Positions 20,223-31,369 of a DNA stretch of 64,000 nt are shown here, piece by piece. The first letter of the stretch is position 1. Every line of letters starts with the position of its first letter. Where the stretch lies: NCBI GenBank assembly GCA_018902385.1, contig JABSSW010000003.1:868001-932000 (forward strand). The letters are read 5' to 3'. Source of the stretch: Physcia stellaris. Taxonomy: Eukaryota; Ascomycota; Lecanoromycetes; Caliciales; Physciaceae. The position numbers were made by a program, and so were the translations under genes. A model generated the notes under the pieces. That model ran no database searches and was not told the DNA's origin. It worked only from the letters and a program-made list of their open reading frames with translations.

Positions 20223-21982
20223 TTACCTCCGTTGACCCGCAATTATCTGCTGATTGTTCATGGCCATCCCATATGAATTGGTGTGATTGTTATACTCTTG
20301 CTGCTGCTGAAAATAATTGCTAAGACCCTGCGCCTGTGAAACCGGGCAATCCTTGTGTTGTAAGAGAATCGACTTGAGCTGAACGATCTCTTCCCGCATA
20401 GCATTGACTTGAGCCGATAACGAATCGTTCTCGCTGCTGAATATCTCCACCTTCGCCTGCAAGTTTGCAAGCCATTGCTTCTTCCTTTGTCGACATTTGA
20501 GCGCAGCAACCCTTTAGAGTGTGTTAGCCTTATTCGGAGACAGCAAGTTCACATGTTAGTATACCTGTTCCTTTCCAGGAAGTTCTTCCTCTTTTCTTCG
20601 TCGGTCATCTTCTTCCCATTTTCATGATACTGTTCTTCTTTGATGTTATTTTGCTCATCGTCCGAATCCATACCATTTATGTCCATATCCATACTCATTT
20701 GCGCAGCGCTGATACTGTTCTTTGCTTTCTTGGCAGCTGGCTGCTTTGATGGCGGTTCCTCGGCTTTACGTCTGCCATTGGTGGCTGCAGCTCCCTTGCC
20801 TGTCGATGTACGCTTTCCCCTATTTCGAGTAGCGGGCTTCGACTGATCACCGCTATCTTCGGCGCTCATCTCGCTTTGGCCCCTGACAGATCCGGAAATA
20901 CTTCCACCGCCTATCGATCCGTTCGCATTGCGAGCAGCTCTTTTGGCCATCTGTGGAGAAGTTTCTTGAGAACCTGTTTGGCTATTGTTAGGGATGTTGC
21001 TTGGAGGGTTGGGCATGGCGAATTGGTTGTTCGCTTGGGCACCGTTCCCTGCCTGCGCCAATAGAAAGAGACCATTGGCAGCGTCGTGCTGGTCGAACTG
21101 CTGGGATTGCGCTGCTTGATTCATCGTAGCGACAGGTGCTCTGCTATCTTGCGCACCAGTGCCGTTGGTGCTGGTCGAAGTATTGTTTTTCCTTTGTGCA
21201 GCAGCGTTCATAGCGGTCCGGTGAAAATCCAGTGTACTTGGTGTAGCACCACCGCCTGCTAACTGCTGATAAAGTGCCTGGGAGTTTGGTGAAGGGGCCG
21301 GGAACATAGACCCTCCTCCGCCAGGAGTCAAGCCGGTCCGAAGTGAAGACTCTTGTGGTGTAAATCCGCCTCTTAAAGCACCGTCAAAATAGCCTTCGTT
21401 AATCGAGGATCCGACGGGACCACCCAGCATCGCCGGGCTCAGCGGACCAGAACGCAAGCTTGACCAGTTATTTGGAGTACCGCCAACGAGGGGTGCAGGG
21501 CTCGTAAGAGCTGCGACAGGAGGTAGTAAAGATTGTGAGCCAGCTGGTGCTTCTGATGATGGCACTCCAAAAGACCTCTCGAAAGGATTGGGTTCTTCTA
21601 GGAAACGACTATTGTTATGCGCGGAGAAGTAATCGGATGATTCGTTTGCCTGGGACGGCCGTGGTGGTGGAGCCAAGGGCTTAGATTCTGCATTGGGGCC
21701 GTCCTTGGTGCCAGTACTCTCATTAGGGGGATCCTTAAGTGTTGCCGGAGGATCTGGCGACAGTCAGTAACGACGAGTCTTCAATGCGCAATTCAGCCAG
21801 CGACATACCTGATCGCGGCGGCGGGCTTTTGCCAATTCTCCCAATAGAAGGGTCGATTTTGGAAGTGTCTAGCGCAAGTGTTAGCTCGAGGTCAGGTGGC
21901 AAAAGCGACAGAGGCAGCTGGCGGAATAAAGTCAGGTACCTTCAGACTTTACAACAACTCCTCCTCCCTTGTTGCTGTCCAT
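20223..21982 (-). CDS. atfA: AtfA/Atf1-type bZIP transcription factor
   Basis: Four exons, 21982-21940, 21868-21809, 21753-20565 and 20511-20223, encode 526 residues. The introns are 71, 55 and 53 nt, GT-AG, all in phase. The bZIP basic region spans the last splice: KRKNFLERNR joins VAALKCRQRKKQWLANLQ, with the NxxAAxxCR signature. Four to five leucine-zipper heptads follow (VEIFSSENDSLSAQVNAMREEI). Upstream lie Ser/Pro-rich blocks typical of Atf1/AtfA: an N-terminal SP/TP-rich stretch with likely MAP-kinase sites, a Gln/Asn-rich middle, and a Lys-rich segment (RKAEEPPSKQPAAKKAK) that could import it. Family members act downstream of the Hog1/Sty1 stress kinase and bind TGACGT sites. The start ATG at 21982 gives MDSNKGGG. 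Confidence 0.9.
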
Positions 21983-23701
21983 ATGGGTAAGCTTGTGATA
22001 GGTGGAGGAAAAGGGTCTCAATGTTGAGGATGGAGGATGACGATGGTGATGACGCAAGAGTGCCTCTCAATGCGCGACCGAGATGCTTATCCCTGGACAA
22101 CCATCGACTACCCTAGTGAAACGATAACCGAAAGACTTTCGCACCGCGAGTGACTTTGGGTCAATAGGCAATGCCGGCTACGTCAACGGCGATGATCTGT
22201 CGACTGTGGCAGATGGATAGATTGATTGTGTGTCGTAATTGAAGGTAAAAATACTCTGACGTCCTCCCTAACCCCTCTTTATGTGTACTGTCCCTTTTAC
22301 GGTTTAGTGCTTCGGTTCCTCAAATTGTCCCTTTCAACCCCGACTTCACCAGAGCTGTGAAGTCGTGAGTCTGTTTATCAACTCGAATGAAGCATCTCTT
22401 GTTGTATGCAACATTCTCAGGAGTCTTCGGTCGAAAGGGAGTTTTGGCCGTGAAAGCCATAGAACACCCGATGTGCTGTCAAATTGGCAGTGGCCAGTGT
22501 GTTGGTGGGGCTATCGTACCCTTTACAACGGCAATCTCTGAAATGGTAGGTTAAAAAGTGTTAGATGTGCAATGTGCTGAGAAAAAGGGAGATAAATAAA
22601 TGTGGTTGTTGGAAGCTATGAAAGGTGAATCTCTAGGTAAGGTAATCCTCGATGTTCTTAATTCTCATCGATCGCTTGAATACTTGTCCTATTTGAGTTG
22701 TAGCTGCCAATAGACTATTGTCTTCATTTTGTCTTTCTTCTTATGTCTTTCGACATTCAATGCTGAACATGTTGAGTGGGTTTCGTGCTTGAAGCATGGG
22801 AACATCCGAGATCGCTCGTTCATGTTGGCGCTGTAAGAGCTTCGATAGATAGAAGACTGAGCAAGGCGTGGGGCGGTAGATCTCAGGTGAAAGACTATCC
22901 ACCGATACTGGAATCAATATCGCGAGTACGATGCATGCATGAGTTGTCCTTGCCTACTCAAAGACTCATGATTGCGTTAGTGGGTTGTACCATTCGTAAG
23001 AGAAGCCGATGTGTTTTGAGAACGAAGCAACTACCATCACTTCAGAACTGTGACGAGTATTTCCTGTTGGGAGAGTCCCACCAAAGTGCAGTGCGTGCAA
23101 ATCCTCACCGGGCCTATTTCGACCGACCCTCTGTCGATTTTAGGGAGGTTTGTACTCGTACAGTTTTTCATCGGGATTCAGGGGAATCCGTTTACCAGCC
23201 GTCTTGATCGTAATGCTGTCTAGTACGATGGCTGTCCATGAGAGCTTACATACTTTCATGGCAGAACTGTATACTGCACGTTGGTTGCTTTTCATCATAT
23301 TTCCATCTCGTGAAGCGTCAGCCGCTTAACACTCCTTCCTATTTCTACCTCCCAGCAAATGAAATGCTGTACTCCCTACATATTGACCAACTTTTTCCAG
23401 CTCCCTCTATCGGGACTATTTGCATCACATTTGGTAGGATTTAAATCCTAGCTTGGGCTACACACCTCTGCTTACTTCTAAGCCTCAACTTATCTATCTC
23501 ATGGTGTCTTGCAAAGCAGCAAGAATCGTAAAATTAGCGAGTTGGTAAGAATGATTCGCTTAGTCGCAACCGATATTAGATATGTACGACCTTCACCAGT
23601 TGCATTGATCCCGTGATCGCATACTCCGGGTACATGATGGGAAGGCGAACGTAACTGCCCGGTATACGAGGCGGAACCAGGGACCACCGCCTGTCTATGC
23701 G
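21983..23701. other. Long 5' region of atfA; left flank of the 40-kb insertion
   Basis: No gene is supported. An open frame at 22776-23207 (plus) shows no domain. Positions 23697-23701 (ATGCG) are the left target duplication of the Copia element. Confidence 0.5.
22257..22264. promoter_or_regulatory. CRE-like site upstream of the bZIP gene
   Basis: TGACGTCC lies 275 bp upstream of the atfA start codon. It matches the ATF/CREB core bound by this family, so autoregulation is conceivable. A related word (TACGTCAA) lies near 22172. Eight-base matches can occur by chance. Confidence 0.35.
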
Positions 23702-23845
23702 TGTAGAACTAGATGGCCAATCAGGGGCCGCCAAGAGCTTAGTAACTAGTGCGCACTCCAATGACATTAGATGCTAGAAACCATGTAAATTAACACTTCA
23801 TAAAACAACATGCAATCAATGACTTATCTATTCAGAAGTTTTACA
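23702..23845 (+). repeat. E0 left LTR, 144 bp
   Basis: TG...CA ends, and a direct copy of 63669-63812. It follows target duplication ATGCG. Confidence 0.95.
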
Positions 23846-24524
23846 GTTATGAGTTCGAATCACGCTTAATTGTTGCATTCAATACGTGATCTACTTGATT
23901 ATCAATATTTTCAGCATTCGATTGCTTCGACAGATTAACACGAAAAATCAAAACATCGCGAAAACATTTCTGTGTTTACATTTTTCTAAAACAACAATCA
24001 AAAATTTCTTTCTATTTATTCGTCCGTTCAGCACGATGACGAATACGAAACGAAAACTCAAATTAAATTTTTTCAAAAATTGAAACGCGTGACTTTCGAT
24101 CGTACGAGTCAAAATCACAAAATATTCGATTTGAAATCTCATCGATTCATTCAACGATACTAAATCAATAAAGAAAATTGAATTTTTAAAATTCAATTTT
24201 GACACACAACAAAGTGCGAATTTCAGCGAAAAACATGCTCGATACAAAATAACGACATCGAAATACAAAAAGAAATTTCAAAACTGAAAAAAGCAAAAAA
24301 ATTTCATGACAAAAATAATCGATCACATTTACGATACAACAACGATTACAAATTTCAATTTTATTCAAATCGTTGAAATTCATTCATGAATCGTTTTTCG
24401 CGTTCTCAAAGCACGTTTTGCATTCATCGATTCGACTAAAAGTTTGAAATTGAAACAAAAATACAATCGTTTGATCAAAAATTCATTCAATCGTCAAAAC
24501 ATCGATGTTTGATTAAACGACTAT

Positions 24525-26489
24525 TTGAAAATGTTGATTTTCGTTAAACAAACGAAAATTGCTGAAATCATCGATAACAAACGAGTTTATCGTGACTTTT
24601 TACACGCAATCGACAAAATCGCATTTATTTTCGTTGAAATACAATTATTTCAGTTAGACATTGTAACGAATCACGAAATTCAACTTTTCATTTTTATCGA
24701 AACTTTTCGACATCACATGCGCATGAAAAAAATTCGAAAAAAAAAAAAAACGATATTCAATTCGACATTCGTTATTGACGAATGCAATCACACAAATCAT
24801 CGAAATCATTTTGAAATTTCGTCATTTCGAAATCAAAATCAATTTCGAAATTTTTGCATTTGCGAAAAAAAACATTTTTACGACGATTGTTTTTATCTCA
24901 ACGAGAAAATACGCTCAGATGATTTCAAACTGAAATCAGAAATCGTGACTAAAATAAACGAAACGAAAAAAAATTCAAAAAAAAGAAAACAAATAGAACA
25001 AAACATCAAGCGAATTGACGAAAAACGTCAAAAAAAAAACGATAATAAAAGCACAAAAATCGAAATAAAATCTTTCGTCGTCATTCACGTCAATGTCATA
25101 AAATCGTTTACAAGCGACTCGTTTTCGTCAAATTATTTTTTTCGTTCGTCATGATTTATGAATCACGATTTCGACATTCACGTGATCAACAACACAATGA
25201 AACAACGCTTTCAAAAAAAACGAAATTGCACAAACGAATCGAAAATTATGTTCGACATGAAATCATTTTTTATTTTGACATATGATCGAATGCGTATCAA
25301 CGTCGATACGTTCACGAAAAAAAAATCAATAAAATTTTTAAACGTCAATTACGTATCAGATTTCATGATCAATATCGTCGCGAAAAACATTTTCGCAAAC
25401 AAAAAATTGCACTTTGATACAATTCATGAACATTTGCATAAAAACGATGCATCGATCGTTTTCGTGTCACGAATAAAAACACATTACGTTTTCGAAAATA
25501 ATAAATTTGAAAAAATGAACGTTTTCGCAATCATCGTGCGACAAAAATTTATTTTGAAATGACATCAGTTTTTCGCTCATGCAAATAATGACGTCATACA
25601 ACATTTACAAAAAACAATTGAAAAAATGAAATTCATCAACAAAAATAAAATGTCACTAACTAACAAATGCGAAAAATGTGTTTTTTTCAAAGCACATCGA
25701 ATTGTATTCAAATTTTCTGTAAAATCAGAAATTTCGAACAAGTCGTTTTATCGTATTACATACGATTTCATCGATATGACAACGATCTTGAACAAACACA
25801 AATGAATATCACACATGACATGTTTCGAAACAAACTTTCACATGATATACACGCATGAAAACAAAAAACAAATTACGAAAATATTTATTCGAATCATTCA
25901 CATCATCGAAATCAAATACAACGACAAGATAATATTTGTACGTTTTGACGACGAACGCGCGCTAAACATTGTTTGAAATGATTATTGTGCATTCAAAAAC
26001 ATTACACATGAACTTTCGATCGTTGATATTTCAACACAAAACGATCACAACGAACGATTAAATGACATACTGTTGATCAAATCACGAACAATGAAACTCG
26101 AAACAGATTTATTTGTTTATTTATGATTTTGAATCAATGAAATCGTTGATTACATCATGAATCGTACATTTTTCAAAAAACATGAATGAAAAACATCGTT
26201 CGAAATGATTATCGACAAAAAATCGAATTTTGCTCACATCGTTCAATATGAAGCAAAAGCATATTTTCTGAATAAAAATATTTCGAAAAAGAAAAAAATG
26301 AAAATCAAAACACACATCGATTTTCTTGTAAAATATGACAGCATCAACATCTTTTTAATTTGAATTTTTAGTCAACGAAAAATTATACGCACACGTGATG
26401 TCACATTCAACGAAAATTTACGTTATCGTTCTAACGAAATAGATTTAATTCAACTCGTCAACGAGCTCTTTTTGACTAACGATACACTT
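24525..26489 (+). pseudogene. E0 Copia gag-protease-integrase remnants
   Basis: A gag part with a CxC...H...C knuckle-like segment (FCICEKKHFYDDCFYLN) lies at about 24,860-24,905. A Copia protease-like region (HVINNTMKQRF, NVNYVSDFM) follows at 25,158-25,560. Integrase remnants run to about 26,490 (KCEKCVFFKAHRIV; then KAYFLNKNISKKKKMK and IDFLVKYDS, the region after the Copia integrase core). Assignment rests on these short matches. The region is broken many times and is a fossil. Confidence 0.8.
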
Positions 26490-26494
26490 GATAT

Positions 26495-26708
26495 TGTGAG
26501 GTGCTATGCAGAGGTATGAACTAACTACATAACTACACGAGGATATCGAAGTGGGAAACTAACTACTGGGGCCTGGCAGGGCATATGTAGGAGGTTTGGT
26601 CATAGCGGGATCCGGGCCCGGATCCCGGTGTGATAAGATAAGGGTGTTAGCCCTAGTGACTGGCCAGGTGTTGGCCCCAGGTGTTGGAACCGGTGCACGC
26701 TCGTCACA
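26495..26708 (-). repeat. TR-GAG-like element, LTR (3' in its own orientation)
   Basis: A direct copy of 32508-32721, 214 bp each, with two transitions between them. It contains a 22-bp perfect palindrome at 26606-26627 centred on GGGCCC. Confidence 0.95.
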
Positions 26709-26870
26709 TTATCCCCCGTTCCCTTCCAGCTTCGCCCCGAAGCGATTAACTCATTGGTCCTTCTCCTCCCATCGGTCGGCAGGATACGTGGTCTTGGCGG
26801 CTTGTTCGTAGGTGTGTAAAGTCCATAGCAGACGCGACAGCCGTGGAGACGTACAAGGATTTGAGGTGAA

Positions 26871-26934
26871 GACGGCGGAGACGGCGGAGATGGCGGAGAC
26901 GGCGGAGACGGCGGAGATGGCGGAGACGGCGGAG
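26871..26934. repeat. 9-bp minisatellite
   Basis: About seven tandem copies of GACGGCGGA with one-base variants lie just inside the LTR. Read on the minus strand it would encode Pro-Pro-Ser repeats. Confidence 0.85.
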
Positions 26935-27689
26935 TAGGCTCCTGCAGGCCTAGACGGCCTTGTATTTGCAAGGACCGTTGGATGTCAGAGATACCTGGCG
27001 TTTAGTATGGCGAAACGGCCGTTTTCTCGGAGCATGGAGGCCTCCCAGGAAGCTTGCGTTTTGAATCGAGATGTGAAAAGGATTATTAAGGCAGTTGAGA
27101 TATGCAGGGATATCGTGTTCTTTTGTATGGCAGAAGCGCTCTCTCTCCTGTAAATCCCAGAGCATGCATGCAATGTTCGTTAGTGATTAGTACAAATACA
27201 GAGTAGGAAAGATGGAAACGTCCTCGAAGTTCTGTTCGAAATCTGACTGCGAGGCATGGGCCATGGTACCCGTGAGTAAGTGGTATGATAGGCCATTTGA
27301 AAGTACCTGAAACCCGAAAACCTTGAAGCAGGCTGTTCGAGGCGAGGAGATTGATCAATGCTCTGAGCCTCTGATCAGGATAGCGATTCGCTTCTATCAG
27401 GCTTTCGATATGGGTAGAGGTACCTGTATTCGGTGCCGGATGCAGGCCTATGCGAGGTATCTGAAGCCGGGGTCATTGCAGCTGATAAAAGAACTGATCT
27501 GCAGTCAACTCGCTGAGGATGCAGACGGTGACGTAAATGATGAAGTAGACAGACGATCGAAAGCTTGCTTCTCCAGAGTCTAGTACGTAGTTTAGAGTGT
27601 AAAGGATCGGAGACTCGAGCTTTTGGATGTAATGAAGGCATTAATGTAGGCGTTTCGCATTAATGTAGGCGTTGGATCCTTGCAACATC

Positions 27690-28144
27690 AGGCCGGTTAT
27701 ACGATGAGACGAGCAGTTTGGTCATGTTAGTAGAACCATCGCAACAACGATTAACGCATTGATACTTCTGCATATGCGAGAGTTGGTGTGTACATTGCAT
27801 TCAATAGAACATCAGCGTAATGGACCTCCTGAAAGGTGGCCAATTCATACAATCTTTCGCGAGTAGCTCCGGCGACAGTTAGTAAGCAAACAATTGAGAA
27901 CCTTCGAAAATCTCAGATCGGTTATATCATGAGACAAGCAGTTTCACCACATTAGTAGAATCAGCGTAACAACGATTAACGCATCGATACTTGGGCGCAT
28001 GCGATAGTCGATGTGTACGATCCATTTAGTAGAACGTGTATGTAAGAAACCTTCTGGAAGGTAGGTAGTTTTTGCGAGTCTTATAGGTAACTCCGGTGAG
28101 ATAATAAGGCATTGATGTAGGCGTTTACCCCCCGTCTCTTCTCA
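27690..28144. repeat. Imperfect 225-bp tandem duplication in the element's non-coding part
   Basis: Two diverged copies share words in the same order: GGTTATA, ATGAGAC, AGCAGTTT, ATTAGTAGAA, CAACGATTAACGCAT and CTGGAAGGTAGG-like ends. The copies start near 27,695 and 27,920. This is downstream non-coding DNA of the element in its minus orientation. Confidence 0.65.
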
Positions 28145-28169
28145 GCTTCGTCCCGAAGCGACGAATGCG

Positions 28170-28997
28170 CTACTCGTATTGAATGGCACGGCCAATGGCC
28201 GAAATAGCTTGTCCGTAGGCGTTAATGCAGCCCATTGCTGCAGCTGACATGGCCGAAACGATTGCGAGAGCAAGGAGTAAGGCCGGAAGAAGGCGGAGAA
28301 ATATGGAAATGAAGAAGACGGCTTCTGCAGCCCTATTCGGATTCGAAGGCTTCAAATGGCAGGAGACATCTGGCAATTTGCATGGTAAATCGGCCGATTT
28401 CTCAGGCAAGTTTTCGCTGGAGGCAGTGCGGATTGGTTCCGCAGGCATATGCTGATTTAAACTCTTCGGTTTTGAGCTTTTCGAGTCCCGACTAATCGAC
28501 GACTTCTGATTGGCTGTAAGCTTAAAGTAGGAAGCAATTCGCATTTGGCCTGGGGGGATGCCTCGAGAAAACACGCCCATTTGGCCTTCGAGCAGGCTCT
28601 TTTGGCTGTAGAGTAGGTTCTTTCTCCTGAGATTCCCACTGAACATCCTGGACAGATTTTCGATAGTGAGGTAAGGCTTTTTCGAAGGAGTTGAGCATGG
28701 CCGACCAGGTTGACGAAGGCCAAAGCCCTGCGGAGAGCGATAGCGATTTTGGTGCTGTCTTGGGCCATATGGTCTAGATTTCCCAGCAAACATGCGGTGC
28801 AAATCATCCATAGTCAGATAGGACTTCTGGATGTGAGGTTCTTGGTGTTTTCGAACTGGTGTATGCGGTGGAGTAGGGGGAGCAGTGAGCGGGCAATTGA
28901 CGACTGCGCTCTCCATCGGCTTCGGGCTGATTCTGTGTGTCGAAATCGAGAGATTCGAGCATTTCGATGATAGGGATTGCGAAGCTATTTCCGCCAA
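28170..28997 (-). CDS. TR-GAG-like element ORF2: PIP-box-like and repeated TIxxLxxMF motifs, hydrophobic tail
   Basis: An open frame of 275 residues overlaps the end of the preceding ORF. The motif [YP][YL]xTxxxLxxMFxG occurs twice (SYLTMDDLHRMFAG and PYLTIENLSRMFSG). At residues 151-158 QMRIASYF matches the PCNA-interacting-peptide pattern Qxx[ILMV]xx[FY][FY]. It is followed by TANQ, a Ser/Lys-rich linker, MPAEPIR and PEKSA. The same string of features, in the same order, is found in the ORF at 41814-43304. Residues from about 225 form a long hydrophobic stretch (FFISIFLRLLPALLLALAIV), a probable membrane segment. No known family is recognised. Function is inferred only from the short motifs. 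Confidence 0.7.
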   Translation of the reverse strand: MAEIASQSLSSKCSNLSISTHRISPKPMESAVVNCPLTAPPTPPHTPVRKHQEPHIQKSYLTMDDLHRMFAGKSRPYGPRQHQNRYRSPQGFGLRQPGRPCSTPSKKPYLTIENLSRMFSGNLRRKNLLYSQKSLLEGQMGVFSRGIPPGQMRIASYFKLTANQKSSISRDSKSSKPKSLNQHMPAEPIRTASSENLPEKSADLPCKLPDVSCHLKPSNPNRAAEAVFFISIFLRLLPALLLALAIVSAMSAAAMGCINAYGQAISAIGRAIQYE

Positions 28998-31369
28998 AGG
29001 TATCTGACTTCGTGGTGTTGCAGGGGGGGTAGTCGGAGCGAGCGGAGCAGGCGGGCATTTAGTTGCTGATTTCTCCTTGGTTTTACATGTAGGGGCTCGG
29101 AGATCAGAGCTTTTGGCCGGCTTTCGAGCATGATGTTGACGTATATGCTCGTGAAGCTTGTTATTGGAGTTGAAGCTCTGCTTGCAACGTCTGCAAATTC
29201 GAGCGCAAGCAATCTGTTGAATCGGGGTCTCTCCACAAATTTTGGTGCAGGTTCGAGTGCTGATAATTGGAGAGCTGCCCGTTCAGCTTCTATTCTTACG
29301 CGAATGCGAGCAGCCTGAGCTCGGATACCCGCGATCGAACTTTTGGTGGCCTCTGCAGCTCCTGCAGTTTCTGTAGGAGGAACTGATGCACTCTCCGCAT
29401 ACTCGGACGTGATTTCGGGTGTCGTAATCAGGAGATTCGAACGTTTCGACGAATCGGTTTGCGAAGTTGTTTCCGTATCTTTCTGAGCAGGGGTTTGCAA
29501 TTCTTGCGAAGCAGGCAGAGCCGTCACATCCTTGGCTGCTGACTTCTCCTCTGCTCTGCATACTGGTTTGGATGCATGAGATCGGAGAGGCGAGCTGATG
29601 GCAGTCTTCTGAATAGAGATTCCTTGATGTTCTGATTCGAACGTTTGAGGAGGTGCCGACTCCGGCGGAGCAGAAGAAGACTGAGTTGACCTATTCTCCT
29701 CTGGCTCTGATACAGTTTCTGGTGTATGAGATGGGAGATGTGAGTCCTCCAGTGAAGCCACTGCTTCGGAGGTCATTGCAGACTCAGATTTCTGCTTTGG
29801 TGTTGCAATAGAAGCTTGCGGCTCAGGCGAAGCGGGCGAACCATCGAAAACTGACTTTTTCTCGTCTTGCAAAGGTGTTTGCGTATTTGGAGGAAACGCC
29901 TTCGTTAAAGCTATACTGAAATCGTGCAAGGAGGTGAAATTCGATTGATTTTCGAACCAGGTGTCGGCAGGACCACAAAGAATTACTTCCATCCATTCGA
30001 GCAATTCTGACTCACAGCACAGGTGCTGACATTGCTGAAGATGTTGAATGAAGGTGGTGGCCTGATTGAATCGTCTTTTTTCTAGGTCCTGATGAGGTCG
30101 ACTTGGATTGAAGGTACCAAGGCTCGCAGGTAGGGGTAATGTGTCCGGTTGTACGGCAAGCGAAGCAGAAGGCGATGAGTTGACTGTTGATATCTCCACC
30201 GATTCGCATGCTGATTTAGCTGCATCGATCGAGAGATGAGAACTGACGGCAGGCCTCTTCGCATGCTGCTCGCGTTTGTGCTGACGAAGCATCTTCTTGG
30301 AGTTGAACGTTTGTTTGCAGTGCCGGCACGTCGCTGATTTCTCTGCTGATTTTGGCTCAGTTTCCAGTGCAGGAAGCGAGAGATCCGAGCGTTCTGGTGG
30401 AGGGACTGGTCTGGATGTTGCTGCAGGCTCGGATATTGAGTTCTGAGGTTCCGCAGGTGGAGCAGGTGGTACGTGCGTGGCGGATGACTTCTCCTCGTCT
30501 TCGCACATCGAGTTGAGTGTATTGATCGAGAGAAGAGAGCTCTCGATAGGCTTTCTTCGATGTTGTACGCGTTTATGCTCGCGAAGCGATTCCTTGGAGT
30601 TGAAAGTCTCGCCGCAATGCCTACACGTTGTTGATCTCTCTGTTGATTCTGGTATAACATCGAGTGTACTTAATTGGAGATCCGAACTACTTGGTAAAGC
30701 ACGTCGTACAGACGTTTTCGGAAATGCTTTCGTTATAGCCCTACTGAAGCGTTTCAACGAAGTGAACTCAGACTGAGTTTTGAACCAATCAGACGCATGA
30801 CCACATAAGCACTTCGGCAACAGGTTCAGCAAGTCTGACTTGCGATACAGACGCTGGCATTGCTCAAGATGTTGCAGAAAAGTCGCGACGTTGCTATACA
30901 GACCGAACTCAGGCCTGTCAGATGCCAATGATGGGTCGAAGATACCGAGATCTTGAAGCGTTGGTGTTTGTTTTGCTGTTTCTATGCCATTTAACTCAGC
31001 TCGCTCTGCGGCTTTTCGAGCTTTACGCTTTGCTCTCTTCTGGGTCATTGCTTCCAACTCTCGTTGTTCTTGCGAAGGAAATGCTTTCGTTAGAGCCATA
31101 CCAAAGCGAGGCAGGGAGTTGAAATGCGTCTGCTTCTTGTACCATTCCCAAGCAGGACCATTGAGGGCCCAAAGCATGTATTCAAGCAGTTTTGTTCTTC
31201 GGTATCGATACAACCCCTGACAGTGCTCAAGGTTTCGTAGAAAACTCGTGACATCATTGAATTGTCTGGTTTCCGAATCAGGGCATGGCAGGCTCGGATT
31301 GAAGAGGCCGATATCTCGGGAAGGATCGAAAGGACCGAAATTCGAAGGCAATGGGGGTATCGAGGACAT
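28985..31369 (-). CDS. TR-GAG-like element ORF1: three gag-like repeats and C2H2 fingers
   Basis: An open frame of 794 residues contains three copies of a gag-like module at about residues 20-98, 141-218 and 417-494. Each runs GxFNPS...F..ATxFLQHLEQCQxLYR..LL......GxAxxWFxxQxxFxSLxxFxxALTKAFP. The pattern of a charged start, a helix, then a conserved G-A-x-x-W recalls capsid regions of fungal Ty3/Gypsy gag. Two C2H2 fingers (CRHCGETFNSKESLREHKR at 249-270 and CRHCKQTFNSKKMLRQHKR at 348-369) lie between modules 2 and 3. A third finger-like stretch is visible around 29,130-29,215. The remainder is Ser/Pro/Glu-rich. It probably encodes a structural particle protein; no enzyme domain is seen. Confidence 0.72.
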   Translation of the reverse strand: MSSIPPLPSNFGPFDPSRDIGLFNPSLPCPDSETRQFNDVTSFLRNLEHCQGLYRYRRTKLLEYMLWALNGPAWEWYKKQTHFNSLPRFGMALTKAFPSQEQRELEAMTQKRAKRKARKAAERAELNGIETAKQTPTLQDLGIFDPSLASDRPEFGLYSNVATFLQHLEQCQRLYRKSDLLNLLPKCLCGHASDWFKTQSEFTSLKRFSRAITKAFPKTSVRRALPSSSDLQLSTLDVIPESTERSTTCRHCGETFNSKESLREHKRVQHRRKPIESSLLSINTLNSMCEDEEKSSATHVPPAPPAEPQNSISEPAATSRPVPPPERSDLSLPALETEPKSAEKSATCRHCKQTFNSKKMLRQHKREQHAKRPAVSSHLSIDAAKSACESVEISTVNSSPSASLAVQPDTLPLPASLGTFNPSRPHQDLEKRRFNQATTFIQHLQQCQHLCCESELLEWMEVILCGPADTWFENQSNFTSLHDFSIALTKAFPPNTQTPLQDEKKSVFDGSPASPEPQASIATPKQKSESAMTSEAVASLEDSHLPSHTPETVSEPEENRSTQSSSAPPESAPPQTFESEHQGISIQKTAISSPLRSHASKPVCRAEEKSAAKDVTALPASQELQTPAQKDTETTSQTDSSKRSNLLITTPEITSEYAESASVPPTETAGAAEATKSSIAGIRAQAARIRVRIEAERAALQLSALEPAPKFVERPRFNRLLALEFADVASRASTPITSFTSIYVNIMLESRPKALISEPLHVKPRRNQQLNARLLRSLRLPPLQHHEVRYLWRK

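Noticed and set aside
22776-23207. Plus-strand 143-codon ORF upstream of atfA
   Set aside because: Composition is not protein-like, no domain is recognised, and there is no support for splicing or expression.
24525-24770. Homopolymer A and T runs as coding or regulatory signals
   Set aside because: Such runs are common throughout the hypermutated block and follow from loss of CC, GG, CT and AG words.
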